Below, one piece after another: positions 14,798 to 22,899 of a stretch of DNA of 23,678 nucleotides. The notes beneath the pieces were generated by a model. That model was given only the letters and a program-made list of their open reading frames with translations. It was not told the DNA's origin and did no database searches. The translations under genes and the position numbers were made by a program. Position 1 is the first letter of the stretch, and each line of letters opens with the position of its first letter. The DNA comes from Clostridia bacterium (GTDB taxonomy: Bacteria > Bacillota_A > Clostridia > TANB77 > CAG-508), in contig JAAVZD010000021.1 in NCBI GenBank assembly GCA_022791475.1, forward strand, positions 1 to 23,678, given 5' to 3'.

Positions 14798-15892
14798 ATG
14801 TTAGATAAAACCAAAAATATAGTAGTAACAGTTACATTTAGTGCGCTACTAATCTTATTTTTTCTAGCAAATATATTAAAAAAAGATACAGAAATTTCTA
14901 CTACAGAAAGAAGAAAGCTTGAAAGTTTTCCACAAATAACTATAAAAAGTGTATTGGATGGAAGTTTTAGTAATAAATTCGAAAAATATACCACAGACCA
15001 AATAATAAAAAGAGAAGAATTTAGAAAACTAAAATCAAACATAGAACTTAATTTGTTTAGAAAAAAGGATAACAATAAAATATATATGTATAAAAATAGT
15101 CTTATAAAAATAGAATATCCACTAAATGAAAAATCTGTATTAAATGTAGCAAATAAAATAAATGAAATACAAAAAAATTATTTAAAAGATATGAAATGCT
15201 ATTATTCAATAATACCAGATAAAAACTACTTTACCGATAGCAAACAATATATTACTATGAATTATAAAAAGCTAGAAGAAATAATGCAAAAAAATGTACA
15301 AAACGCAGAATATATTAATATATTTGACTGTTTAGAACTAGAAGATTATTATATAACCGACATTCACTGGAAACAAGAAAATTTGCAAAAAGTAGTAGAT
15401 AAAATAAGTGAAAAAATGAACTTCAAAAATAGGCTAACAAGCAACTTTGCAAAAGAACAAATTACAGAATTTGATGGGTTATATGCAGGTCAGTTACCAG
15501 TAAAAACAAAAAAAGATGAAATTTATACATTAACAAATGAAACAATAAAAAATGCAAAAGTATATCATTATGAAAATGGAAAAGAAACAAAAATATATGA
15601 TTTAGAAAAAATAAATAGTAATGACAAATATGATATATATCTATCAGGTTCTACACCATTAATAACAATAACAAATGAAAATTCTAAAACTAATAAAGAA
15701 CTAATAGTATTTAGAGATTCATTTGCAAGTAGTTTAGTACCGCTATTTACAGAAGGTTATAGCAAAATTACATTAATAGATATTAGATATATAAGAACTA
15801 AAGATATAGAAAAATATATAGAATTTAAAGACCAAGAGGTGTTATTTTTATATAGTACATTAATTTTAAATAATAGTAGTGTATTAAGATAA
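14798..15892 (+). CDS. DHHW/AlgX-like extracytoplasmic protein
   Basis: A 364-residue protein with one N-terminal membrane anchor (about residues 9-27), the remainder outside the cell. The TDIHW motif near 186-190 is a variant of the TDHHW signature, with Ile replacing the first His. The C-terminal RDSFASSLVPLF (near 307-318) is the SGNH-like segment of AlgJ/AlgX-type proteins. It probably completes acyl transfer started by the MBOAT partner. The ATG follows AAGGAG. The unusual Asp-Ile-His-Trp may alter activity, because the Asp/His pair is part of the catalytic set in relatives. A hairpin terminator at 15906-15935 closes the unit. Confidence 0.8.
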   Translation: MLDKTKNIVVTVTFSALLILFFLANILKKDTEISTTERRKLESFPQITIKSVLDGSFSNKFEKYTTDQIIKREEFRKLKSNIELNLFRKKDNNKIYMYKNSLIKIEYPLNEKSVLNVANKINEIQKNYLKDMKCYYSIIPDKNYFTDSKQYITMNYKKLEEIMQKNVQNAEYINIFDCLELEDYYITDIHWKQENLQKVVDKISEKMNFKNRLTSNFAKEQITEFDGLYAGQLPVKTKKDEIYTLTNETIKNAKVYHYENGKETKIYDLEKINSNDKYDIYLSGSTPLITITNENSKTNKELIVFRDSFASSLVPLFTEGYSKITLIDIRYIRTKDIEKYIEFKDQEVLFLYSTLILNNSSVLR

Positions 15893-15905
15893 ATGAATAA
15901 ATTCA

Positions 15906-15935
15906 GAAAGATTTGGCCACAATACCAAATCTTTC
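15906..15935 (+). terminator. Hairpin after the DHHW gene (same stem as at 10461)
   Basis: GAAAGATTTGG (15906-15916) pairs with CCAAATCTTTC (15925-15935) around an eight-base loop. There is no T-run after it, so termination may be weak and some transcription could continue into uvrC. A TATAAT at 15943-15948 could serve uvrC, but I see no good -35. Confidence 0.55.
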
Positions 15936-15972
15936 CAACATATATAATATAAAAATTAAGAGAGGATAAGTA

Positions 15973-17787
15973 ATGTTTAATATAGAAGAAGAACTAAAAA
16001 AGTTACCTAATAAGCCAGGTGTATATATAATGCATGATAAAGACGACAAAATTATATATGTAGGAAAGGCAATTTCTTTAAAAAATAGAGTTAGGTCATA
16101 TTTTAGAAAAACAAATAAAACGCAAAGAATACAAAACATGGTAGCTCTAATAGACCATTTTGAATATATAGTAGTAGATAACGAAACAGAAGCACTTATA
16201 TTAGAATGTAATTTAATAAAAAAGAATAGACCAAAGTTTAATGTACTTCTAAAAGATGACAAAACATATCCATATATAAAAATAAATGTAAAAGACGATT
16301 TTCCAAATGTATATGTAACAAGAAGAATATTAAATGATGGAGCAAAATATTTTGGACCATATGCATCAGCAGGTTCAGCAAAAGAAATGGTAGACTTTAT
16401 AAAAGAAAAATTTAAAATTCGCCAATGTAAAAGTTTTAAATATAAAGATAGACCATGCTTAAATTATCACATAAAAAAATGTATGGCACCATGTATGGGG
16501 TATATTTCGAAAGAAGAATATAGAGAGCAAATAAACCAAATAATATCAATTCTAGATGGAAACTTAAATGGTATTTTAAAAGAATTAGAACAACAAATGG
16601 AAGAGGCTTCAAAAAATATGGAATTTGAAAAAGCAGCATATATAAGGGACAAAAAGCTTGCAATAGAAAGAATAGGAGAAAAGCAAAAAGTTTCAAATAT
16701 AACTGAAAATGATATAGATGTTATAGGCTTAGCACGAAATGAAGTAGAAGTATGTATAGAAATTTTCTTTGTTCGTAATAGCAAAATGATAGGAAGAGAA
16801 CACTATTTCTTCAAAGAGCTAAATGATGAAGAAGATAAGCAAATATTATCAGATTTTGTAAAACAATATTATATAGGAAGAGAAATACTACCTAACAAAA
16901 TAATGATGAAGAGTGAAATAGAAGAAAAAAACATTTTTGAAGAATGGCTTACAAAAGAAGCGGGAAGAAAAGTAGAAATAAAAACACCACAAAGAGGAGA
17001 AAAACTTCGCCTAGTAGAAATGGCAGAAAACAATGCAAAAATAACATTAGATAACAAGTCAAAAGACAAATATGATGTGCTAACAGAACTAAGAGAAGTA
17101 TTGAATTTAGAAAAAATGCCAAGGAAAATAGAATGTTTTGATATTTCAAATCTTTCAGGAACAAACATGGTAGCAGGAATGTGTGTAATGAAAGACGGAG
17201 AAATAAAAAGAAACTTATCGCGAATATTTAAAATAAAAGAAGTACTTGGCCAAGATGATGTAGCATGTATGAAAGAAGTAGTATCAAGAAGATTAAGACG
17301 TTCAATAAAAGAAAAAAATGGAGCCTTCGGAAAACTACCAGATGTAATTTTTGCAGATGGAGGAATAACACAAATAAGAGCAATAAAAGAAGCAATAGAA
17401 GCAGTATCCACAGAATATGAAAACAAAGTGGATAACTTAAATGAAATAAAAGTATTTGGTATGGTAAAAAATGACAAGCACCAAACCAGAGCATTAATAG
17501 ACGAAAATAGGAAAGAAATAAAATTATCCGAAAATCTAATGAAATTAATTACACTATTCCAAGACACAGTACACGAAACAGCAATAGGGTACCACAAAAA
17601 AATAAGAGACAAAGAAGTAACAAAATCAGCCCTAGACGAAATAGAAGGAATAGGACCTGCAAAAAAGAAAGCCTTACTTGTGAAATTTGGAAGTGTAGAG
17701 AAAATGACTAGTGCAAGTATAGAAGAACTTATGGAAGTGAAGGGAATAAATAAAGAAATAGCAAAGAAAATATTGAAAATAACATAA
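15973..17787 (+). CDS. uvrC: Excinuclease ABC subunit C
   Basis: Nuclease subunit of nucleotide excision repair that cuts on both sides of a lesion in the UvrB-DNA complex. The GIY-YIG domain is at about residues 12-90 (GVYIMHDKD, IIYVGKA, RVRSYF). A cysteine group CKSFKYKDRPCLNYHIKKC and CMGY near 152-176 fits the iron-sulfur site reported for UvrC. The UVR domain is near 205-235 (MEFEKAAYIRDKKLAIE), the RNase H-like endonuclease is in the middle to C-terminal part (CFDISNLSG, FADGG, HETAIGYHKK), and a helix-hairpin-helix pair ends the protein (IEGIGPAKKKALL, VKGINKEIAKKIL). The length of 604 residues is normal. The start is the ATG at 15973 after GAGAGG. No in-frame CGG codons. Confidence 0.96.
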   Translation: MFNIEEELKKLPNKPGVYIMHDKDDKIIYVGKAISLKNRVRSYFRKTNKTQRIQNMVALIDHFEYIVVDNETEALILECNLIKKNRPKFNVLLKDDKTYPYIKINVKDDFPNVYVTRRILNDGAKYFGPYASAGSAKEMVDFIKEKFKIRQCKSFKYKDRPCLNYHIKKCMAPCMGYISKEEYREQINQIISILDGNLNGILKELEQQMEEASKNMEFEKAAYIRDKKLAIERIGEKQKVSNITENDIDVIGLARNEVEVCIEIFFVRNSKMIGREHYFFKELNDEEDKQILSDFVKQYYIGREILPNKIMMKSEIEEKNIFEEWLTKEAGRKVEIKTPQRGEKLRLVEMAENNAKITLDNKSKDKYDVLTELREVLNLEKMPRKIECFDISNLSGTNMVAGMCVMKDGEIKRNLSRIFKIKEVLGQDDVACMKEVVSRRLRRSIKEKNGAFGKLPDVIFADGGITQIRAIKEAIEAVSTEYENKVDNLNEIKVFGMVKNDKHQTRALIDENRKEIKLSENLMKLITLFQDTVHETAIGYHKKIRDKEVTKSALDEIEGIGPAKKKALLVKFGSVEKMTSASIEELMEVKGINKEIAKKILKIT

Positions 17788-17817
17788 AACTATGATAGAA
17801 TAAGCGCATTAAAATTA

Positions 17818-17853
17818 ATAATCTCCTAGAAGCATCAAAAGGAGTTTTCTAAA
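17818..17853 (+). terminator. Weak terminator after uvrC
   Basis: CTCCT at 17823-17827 pairs with AGGAG at about 17840-17844 across a loop of roughly 12 bases, followed by TTTTCT. The short stem makes this a tentative call. Confidence 0.4.
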
Positions 17854-17902
17854 AAGAAACTATTAACAATATGATTTTAGGCAAATGCCAGGAGGTAAAA
17901 GT

Positions 17903-18439
17903 ATGGAATTTTTAAGTTTAGTAAAAGAAACTAAAGTACTGAATGAAGATATAGAAAGACAAAGAAGAGAGTTTAACTTAAAAATAAAAGAAAAAGTTAA
18001 AGTACAAAAATCTAAGAAAAAAGAAATACAAGAATATTTAAAAGAAGCTATCAATTCTCGAGAATATGAATACAGAGAAGTAGAAGTTGAATCATTTTCT
18101 TTTTTTGGTAAAGGCCATAGAAAAACATATTATCCATTTTTAAAATTAGATGATGCATATGAAGTAAAAGAAGAATCTTTTGAAGATTATAGTGAAGATT
18201 ATGATGATTATGGATTATCTCGTGAGTATACACTGTATAATAAAGATAATGAAATGAAAGTTAAAGTTAAAGAGCATTCATTAATAAGATCATACGAAAA
18301 AGGAACTAATAAAGAATGGAGATGGCGGTATAATTTTGAAGGAAAACTTATTGTCGCTTCAAGACATCTTTCCTATGAAATTGAAATAGAAGGAATGAAA
18401 TTTAAATTTCGTAGAAGTTTTGATGTTTCGAAATTATAA
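17903..18439 (+). CDS. Hypothetical protein with charged N-terminal coiled coil
   Basis: A 178-residue soluble protein that I do not recognise. Residues about 5-55 are a charged helix that could form a coiled coil (many Lys, Glu and Arg). A Tyr/Asp/Glu-rich stretch follows (near 88-108, EDYSEDYDDYG), and then a beta-rich C-terminal half with aromatic residues (EWRWRYNFEGK, HLSYEIEIEGMKFKFRR). The ATG at 17903 follows AGGAGG by seven bases; an upstream ATG at 17885 in the same frame lacks a ribosome-binding site. One Arg codon is CGG (18325-18327 region), with the frame continuing normally after it. It stands between uvrC and the gatCAB promoter with its own terminator. No function can be proposed. 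Confidence 0.7.
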   Translation: MEFLSLVKETKVLNEDIERQRREFNLKIKEKVKVQKSKKKEIQEYLKEAINSREYEYREVEVESFSFFGKGHRKTYYPFLKLDDAYEVKEESFEDYSEDYDDYGLSREYTLYNKDNEMKVKVKEHSLIRSYEKGTNKEWRWRYNFEGKLIVASRHLSYEIEIEGMKFKFRRSFDVSKL

Positions 18440-18444
18440 TAACG

Positions 18445-18496
18445 TAAAAAAGGTTAAGAGTGAGGGAAAAATTTTCTCCACTCTTAACTTTTTTCT
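18445..18496 (+). terminator. Terminator after the 17903 gene
   Basis: GTTAAGAGTG (18453-18462) pairs with CACTCTTAAC (18479-18488), with an A-run before and a T6 run after. Confidence 0.8.
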
Positions 18497-18506
18497 GTTC
18501 AAATAC

Positions 18507-18535
18507 TTGTAATATTACCAAAAAAAGGATATAAT
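18507..18535 (+). promoter_or_regulatory. SigA-type promoter of gatCAB
   Basis: TTGTAA (18507-18512), 17-base spacer, TATAAT (18530-18535). Both hexamers and the spacing are identical to the gltX promoter. Confidence 0.75.
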
Positions 18536-18594
18536 AAAACACAAAGTTATTTAGGGAAATAATAGTTTTAAGAAAAATAGGAGATGAAAAAAGT

Positions 18595-18882
18595 ATGAAA
18601 GTAAGTAAAGAAGAAATTTTGCATATAGCAAAACTTGCAAACTTAAATTTAAAAGAAGAAGAAATAGATACTTATTTACTACATTTACAAGATATTCTAA
18701 ACTTTGCAAACATAGTAAATAACGCCCCGGTAGAAGGCTTAAAAGAAACAATAGGTACAAATAAAAGTTATAATGTATTTAGAAGAGATGAAATAATAAA
18801 TTTTGAAGATAATGAAGCATTACTAGCAAATGCACCAGAAAAAGAAAGAAATATGTTCAAAATACCAAAAGTAATACAATAG
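18595..18882 (+). CDS. gatC: Asp-tRNA(Asn)/Glu-tRNA(Gln) amidotransferase subunit C
   Basis: The small belt subunit (95 residues) that wraps around GatA and GatB and stabilises the amidotransferase. It has the usual opening ([15 protein letters not shown]), the L-x-x-I-L-NFAN segment and the C-terminal [19 protein letters not shown] that contacts the GatA active-site side. The ATG at 18595 follows TAGGAG by about ten bases. It is the first gene of gatCAB, behind the promoter at 18507-18535. GatA begins 94 bases later, a wider gap than usual, which holds a small hairpin. Confidence 0.94.
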   Translation: MKVSKEEILHIAKLANLNLKEEEIDTYLLHLQDILNFANIVNNAPVEGLKETIGTNKSYNVFRRDEIINFEDNEALLANAPEKERNMFKIPKVIQ

Positions 18883-18903
18883 CTGTAGGGACTTAATCGG
18901 TAA

Positions 18904-18939
18904 GAAATACTTAAGAGAATTTACCGAATTACGCCCAAA
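18904..18939 (+). repeat. Small hairpin in the gatC-gatA gap
   Basis: TCGGTAA and TTACCGA form a 7-bp stem around 15 or more bases, just after a CTGTAGGG motif (18885-18892). No T-run follows. It may be a remnant of an intergenic repeat, or an mRNA structure between the two cistrons. Confidence 0.4.
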
Positions 18940-18976
18940 ATATAACATTCAAACTCAAAGAAAGGGAGTAAATTTA

Positions 18977-20449
18977 ATGGAAATTACAGAATTAACAGTT
19001 CACGAACTAAAAGAAAAATTAGCAAACAAAGAATTAACAATAACTGAAATAACAAAGGCCTATGCAGATAGAATAGAAGAAAAAGAAAAAGACATAGGAG
19101 CTTTTGTAACAATATTAAAAGAAGATGCCATGAAAAAGGTACAAGAAATAGAAGAAAAAGTAAAAGCAAACGAAATAAAAGGAGACTTATCAGGTATTCC
19201 AATAGGAATAAAAGATAACATCTGTACAAAAGGAATAGCTACAACATGTAGTTCAAAAATGCTAGAAAACTTTGTTTCACCATATGATGCAACAGTAATG
19301 GAAAAAGTAAATAATGAAAACATGATTAATTTGGGAAAATTAAACATGGACGAGTTTGCAATGGGTGGCTCAACAGAATACTCAGCATTCCATGTAACTA
19401 AAAACCCATGGAACTTAAATAAAGTACCAGGAGGCTCATCAGGGGGAGTAGCAGCAGCAGTTGCAGCTGGAATGGTGCCTTGGGCATTAGGCTCAGACAC
19501 AGGTGGTTCAATACGTCAACCAGCTTCTTTTTGTGGAGTAGTTGGAATGAAGCCAACATATGGTTTAGTATCACGTTATGGTTTAGTAGCATTTGCATCA
19601 TCACTAGACCAAATAGGGCCAATAACAAAAGATGTAGAAGACTGTGCTATGCTTTTAAATGTAATAACAGGTCATGACGAAAAAGATTCAACATCAGAAA
19701 ATAGAAAAAAAGTAGATTACACATTAAGTCTAAAAAATGATGTAAAAGGAATGAAAATAGGAATCCCGAAGGAATTCTATGGAGAAGGTATAAGTGAAGA
19801 AGTAAAACAAAAGTTAGAAGAGGCAATACAAAAATACAAAGAACTAGGAGCAGAAGTAGAAGAATTTTCATTAGATATTGCAAACTATGCCTTAGCAACA
19901 TACTACATTATAGCATGTGCAGAAGCAAGTTCAAACTTAGGAAGATTTGATGGGATTCGTTATGGTTATAGAACACCAAACTATGAAAACCTAAAAGATA
20001 TATACAAAAATTCAAGAACTGAAGCTTTTGGAGATGAAGTAAAAAGAAGAATAATACTAGGAACTTATGTATTATCATCAGGATATTATGATGCATACTA
20101 CAAAAAAGCACAACAAGTACGTACATTAGTACAAGCAAAATTTGATGAAGCCTTCAGCAAATATGATGTTATATTAACACCAACAGCACCAACAACAGCA
20201 TTTAATATAGGTGAAAAAAAGGCGAACCCACTAGAAATGTATTTAGCAGATATTTGCACAGTATCAGTAAATATAGCAGGTCTTCCAGGAATATCAATTC
20301 CATGCGGACTAGATAAAGAAGGAATGCCAATAGGAATGCAACTAATAGGTCAAAAATTCAGTGAAGAAACTTTATTAAATGTAGCATACACATTTGAGCA
20401 AGCTGTAAAATTTAGAGAAAATTATAAGCCAGAATTCAAAAACATATAA
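18977..20449 (+). CDS. gatA: Asp-tRNA(Asn)/Glu-tRNA(Gln) amidotransferase subunit A
   Basis: The amidase subunit that releases ammonia from glutamine or asparagine for transamidation in GatB. It belongs to the amidase-signature family. The Ser-cisSer-Lys triad is at K79 (GIPIGIKD), S154 (GGSSGG) and S178 (SDTGGSIR), the same numbering as in Staphylococcus aureus GatA as I recall it. The length of 490 residues is normal. The ATG follows AAAGGGAG by seven bases. The operon context between gatC and gatB is standard, but the gap to gatB (191 bases) is unusually long and contains a heptanucleotide tandem repeat. Confidence 0.97.
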   Translation: MEITELTVHELKEKLANKELTITEITKAYADRIEEKEKDIGAFVTILKEDAMKKVQEIEEKVKANEIKGDLSGIPIGIKDNICTKGIATTCSSKMLENFVSPYDATVMEKVNNENMINLGKLNMDEFAMGGSTEYSAFHVTKNPWNLNKVPGGSSGGVAAAVAAGMVPWALGSDTGGSIRQPASFCGVVGMKPTYGLVSRYGLVAFASSLDQIGPITKDVEDCAMLLNVITGHDEKDSTSENRKKVDYTLSLKNDVKGMKIGIPKEFYGEGISEEVKQKLEEAIQKYKELGAEVEEFSLDIANYALATYYIIACAEASSNLGRFDGIRYGYRTPNYENLKDIYKNSRTEAFGDEVKRRIILGTYVLSSGYYDAYYKKAQQVRTLVQAKFDEAFSKYDVILTPTAPTTAFNIGEKKANPLEMYLADICTVSVNIAGLPGISIPCGLDKEGMPIGMQLIGQKFSEETLLNVAYTFEQAVKFRENYKPEFKNI

Positions 20450-20640
20450 TAAATACTGTAGGGGTTGCACTCTAACTAATTTGCTAAAGATAAATAGAGA
20501 ATAATGAGAGTTAAGAGTACAAACATGAGGTTTGATGTGTCTGCCACACTTCAAATAAATGGCTTAAATGAATAGTGAATAATGAATAATGAAGAGTGAA
20601 GAGTGAATAGTACACACTTCGCGTGGAGGAGGAACAATAA
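20450..20640 (+). other. Unusually long gatA-gatB spacer
   Basis: No gene is present. It contains a CTGTAGGGG motif (20457-20465), a hairpin near 20531-20555 with arms TTTGATGTG and CACACTTCAAA, the 7-bp tandem repeat, and the gatB ribosome-binding site GGAGGAGG. No promoter with good hexamers is seen. Confidence 0.6.
20570..20611. repeat. Six copies of a 7-bp tandem repeat (GAATAGT type)
   Basis: The units read GAATAGT, GAATAAT, GAATAAT, GAAGAGT, GAAGAGT, GAATAGT without gaps. The period of seven and the variation only at positions 4 and 6 show a true tandem array. It lies in the transcribed spacer between gatA and gatB. Confidence 0.85.
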
Positions 20641-22083
20641 ATGTCTAGAGAAGACTATGAAATAGTAATAGGACTTGAAGTACATGCTGAGCTTTCTACA
20701 AAAACAAAAATATTTTGTAGTTGCCCAACTGAATTTGGTGGGGAGCCAAATACACATACTTGTCCAGTATGTATGGCAATGCCAGGTGCACTACCAGTAC
20801 TTAATGAAAAAGTAGTAGAATATGCAGTAAAAGCAGGTCTTGCTACAAATTGTGAAATAGCAAGAAACAGTAAAAATGATAGGAAAAACTACTTCTACCC
20901 AGACCTTCCAAAGTCATACCAAATATCACAATTTGATATGCCACTTTGTGAAAAAGGATATGTAGAAATAGAAGACGAAAATGGAGAAAAGAGGAAAATA
21001 GGAATAACACGTATACATATAGAAGAAGATGCAGGAAAGCTAAACCATAATGAATTTGGTGGAGGAAGTTTAGTAGACTTAAACAGAGCAGGAGTACCGC
21101 TAATAGAAACTGTATCAGAGCCAGATATACGTAGTAGTAAAGAAGCAGAAAATTACTTAAGAAAATTAAAGTCTATATTTGAATACATAGAAGTATCAGA
21201 CTGTAAAATGCAAGAAGGTTCATTTAGAGCAGACGTAAACGTTTCTGTAAGGAAAAAGGGAGCAAACGAGTTTGGAACACGTACAGAAATGAAAAATATG
21301 AGCTCATTTAGAAGTATAGTAAGAGCAATAGAATATGAAGCAGATAGGCAAATAGATGTAATAGAAGAAGGCGGAAAAATAGAACAAGAAACCCTAAGAT
21401 GGGATGATGTATCAGGAAAAACATTCTCAATGAGAGATAAAGAAGATGCGCAAGACTACCGCTATTTCCCAGACCCAGACCTAGTAGCAATAAAACTATC
21501 AGATGAATATATAGAAAATATAAAAAATAATCTACCAGAGTTGCCAGAAAGTAGAAAAGCAAGGTATATGAGTGAATTGGGCTTATCAGAAAAAGATAGT
21601 AATTTACTTACAGCATCAAAACACTTATCAAATATGTTTGAAAAAGCATCTGCAATTTGTAAAAATCATAAACTAGTTGCAAACTGGCTATTATCAGATA
21701 TTTCAAGAATATTAAATGAAAAAGAAATAGAAGCAGACCAAATACCATTTACAGCAGAGCAATTAGCAAAAATGATTACACTAATAGAAAAAGGAACAAT
21801 AAGTAGTGCAATAGCTAAAAAAGTAGTGGAAGAATTATTCGAAAACCCAAAAGACCCAGAAGAAATAATAAAAGAAAAAGGTTGGATACAAATATCAGAT
21901 GAAGGAGCTATAAAAGAAGTAGTACAAAGAATAATACAAGCAAACCCACAGTCAGTAGCAGACTTCAAAGCTGGAAAAGACAAAGCAGTAGGCTTCTTAG
22001 TAGGGCAAGCAATGAAAGAAACAAAAGGAAAAGCAAACCCACAAATGTTAAATAAAATGTTTATAGAAGAATTAAAGAAATAA
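20641..22083 (+). CDS. gatB: Asp-tRNA(Asn)/Glu-tRNA(Gln) amidotransferase subunit B
   Basis: The kinase/transamidase subunit that activates the carboxylate of Glu-tRNA(Gln) or Asp-tRNA(Asn) with ATP and amidates it. It has the N-terminal YEIVIGLEVHAEL motif (6-18), the zinc-binding cysteines (FCSCPTEFG and HTCPVCMAMPG, near 25-48), the catalytic cradle (NRAGVPLIE, RADVNVSVR, EMKNMSSFR) and a C-terminal YqeY-like tail domain that recognises the tRNA elbow. The length of 480 residues is normal. The ATG follows GGAGGAGG. It ends in a strong bidirectional terminator shared with the converging gene. Together with the GluRS gene it can supply Gln-tRNA without a glutaminyl-tRNA synthetase; that pathway choice is inference. 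Confidence 0.97.
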   Translation: MSREDYEIVIGLEVHAELSTKTKIFCSCPTEFGGEPNTHTCPVCMAMPGALPVLNEKVVEYAVKAGLATNCEIARNSKNDRKNYFYPDLPKSYQISQFDMPLCEKGYVEIEDENGEKRKIGITRIHIEEDAGKLNHNEFGGGSLVDLNRAGVPLIETVSEPDIRSSKEAENYLRKLKSIFEYIEVSDCKMQEGSFRADVNVSVRKKGANEFGTRTEMKNMSSFRSIVRAIEYEADRQIDVIEEGGKIEQETLRWDDVSGKTFSMRDKEDAQDYRYFPDPDLVAIKLSDEYIENIKNNLPELPESRKARYMSELGLSEKDSNLLTASKHLSNMFEKASAICKNHKLVANWLLSDISRILNEKEIEADQIPFTAEQLAKMITLIEKGTISSAIAKKVVEELFENPKDPEEIIKEKGWIQISDEGAIKEVVQRIIQANPQSVADFKAGKDKAVGFLVGQAMKETKGKANPQMLNKMFIEELKK

Positions 22084-22115
22084 ATTAAAATGAGGCAAAG
22101 CCTCATTTTAATTTA
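22081..22115. terminator. Bidirectional terminator between gatB and the two-TM gene
   Basis: A 16-bp perfect stem (22081-22096 with 22100-22115) has an AAA loop and a GAGGC/GCCTC core. It includes the stop codons of both converging genes. Confidence 0.9.
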
Positions 22116-22365
22116 TTTCTTTTTGTACTGTATCAAACCCAATTCCACAAATAAAAAATGCTACTGCAAAACTTAAAGATGTTCTAAATAAAGAAATTCC
22201 TATGTAAAATAAAGTAGGTAAGCTATAAAAAGCTTCATATGTAACTAATATCATACTTGAAAGTATACAAATTATAAAGGAAAAAATAAAACCTACTTTC
22301 ATTACTTTAAAAACTTTAGCATCTAAATTTTTAACTTTATCTAATAAAATATTTACGAATTTCAT
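22108..22365 (-). CDS. Small membrane protein with two helices
   Basis: An 85-residue protein of unknown function. An amphipathic N-terminal part (MKFVNILLDKVKNLDAKVFK) is followed by two membrane helices, about residues 22-44 and 53-77, and a short polar tail. The ATG at 22365 follows GGTGAGG. TATAAT on the minus strand at 22394-22389 is a likely -10, with a poor -35. Similar small proteins occur next to housekeeping genes in AT-rich Clostridia, but I cannot name a family. Confidence 0.7.
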   Translation of the reverse strand: MKFVNILLDKVKNLDAKVFKVMKVGFIFSFIICILSSMILVTYEAFYSLPTLFYIGISLFRTSLSFAVAFFICGIGFDTVQKEIN

Positions 22366-22587
22366 AAATATACCTCACCTTCTAATATATTATAATTTCA
22401 TATTAACATAAAGCGAACAAAAAAGCAAAGGTAATTTATGGCAGATAATGTCGTAATATGCAGATATCTTTTTATTGAAATATAAACGAAAAAGTATTAT
22501 AATATATAAGATTTTAATTCTTTAATATTTAAAAAATCTTTTAAATATTTTCCAACAAGCAAAAAAATTTAGAAAAGAGGTGAAAAA

Positions 22588-22638
22588 ATGAAAATAAAAT
22601 GCTATAATAAGAAAGGAGGAAGTTTATGCCTACGATAA
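22588..22638 (+). CDS. Possible 16-residue leader peptide overlapping the DUF4160 start
   Basis: An ATG at 22588 preceded by AAGAGGTG opens a frame of 16 codons (beginning M-K-I-K-C-Y) that ends at TAA 22636-22638, 13 bases inside the DUF4160 gene in another frame. This could couple translation. It is incompatible with transcription from the TATAAT at 22603-22608, so only one of the two readings can hold for a given mRNA. Confidence 0.25.
   Translation: MKIKCYNKKGGSLCLR
22600..22608 (+). promoter_or_regulatory. Extended -10 element before the DUF4160 gene
   Basis: TGCTATAAT, a perfect extended -10, lies 18 bases before the start codon, and no good -35 is visible. A transcript from it would have a leader of only about 10 bases, starting close to the AAAGGAGG site. 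Confidence 0.45.
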
Positions 22639-22883
22639 GCATGTTTTATGGAATTGTAATAAGAATGTATTATGATGACCATAATCCACCACATTTTCAT
22701 GCATTTTTTGGCGAGTATGAAGCGATATTTGATTTTGAAGGTGAAAAGATACATGGAGAAATTCCAAATTCAAAAATGAAGTTAATTACTGCATGGACAT
22801 TAATACATAAAGAAGACTTAATGGCAAACTGGGAACTAGCTAAAGAAAGCGAAAAGTTATACAATATAAATCCTCTAAATTAG
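22626..22883 (+). CDS. DUF4160 protein
   Basis: An 85-residue protein of the DUF4160 family. It shows the diagnostic opening PTISMFYGIVIRMYYDDHNPPHFHAFF (about residues 2-28), with the H-x-PPHFHA core that probably binds metal or forms a small active site, and a C-terminal helix with WxLIHKEDLMANWELA. The start is the ATG at 22626 after AAAGGAGG. It is followed by a DUF2442 gene after 16 bases, a pairing seen very often in bacteria and suspected to act as a module similar to toxin-antitoxin systems, without firm proof that I know of. Confidence 0.88.
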   Translation: MPTISMFYGIVIRMYYDDHNPPHFHAFFGEYEAIFDFEGEKIHGEIPNSKMKLITAWTLIHKEDLMANWELAKESEKLYNINPLN

Positions 22884-22899
22884 TAGAAGGAGAAGGATT

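Noticed and set aside
6549..18327. +1 shifting at the CGG codons of the 6480, 10216 and 17903 genes
   Set aside because: Skipping the C leads to a stop at once (6480) or after about 20-25 codons (10216, 17903), while the normal frame continues with sensible sequence.
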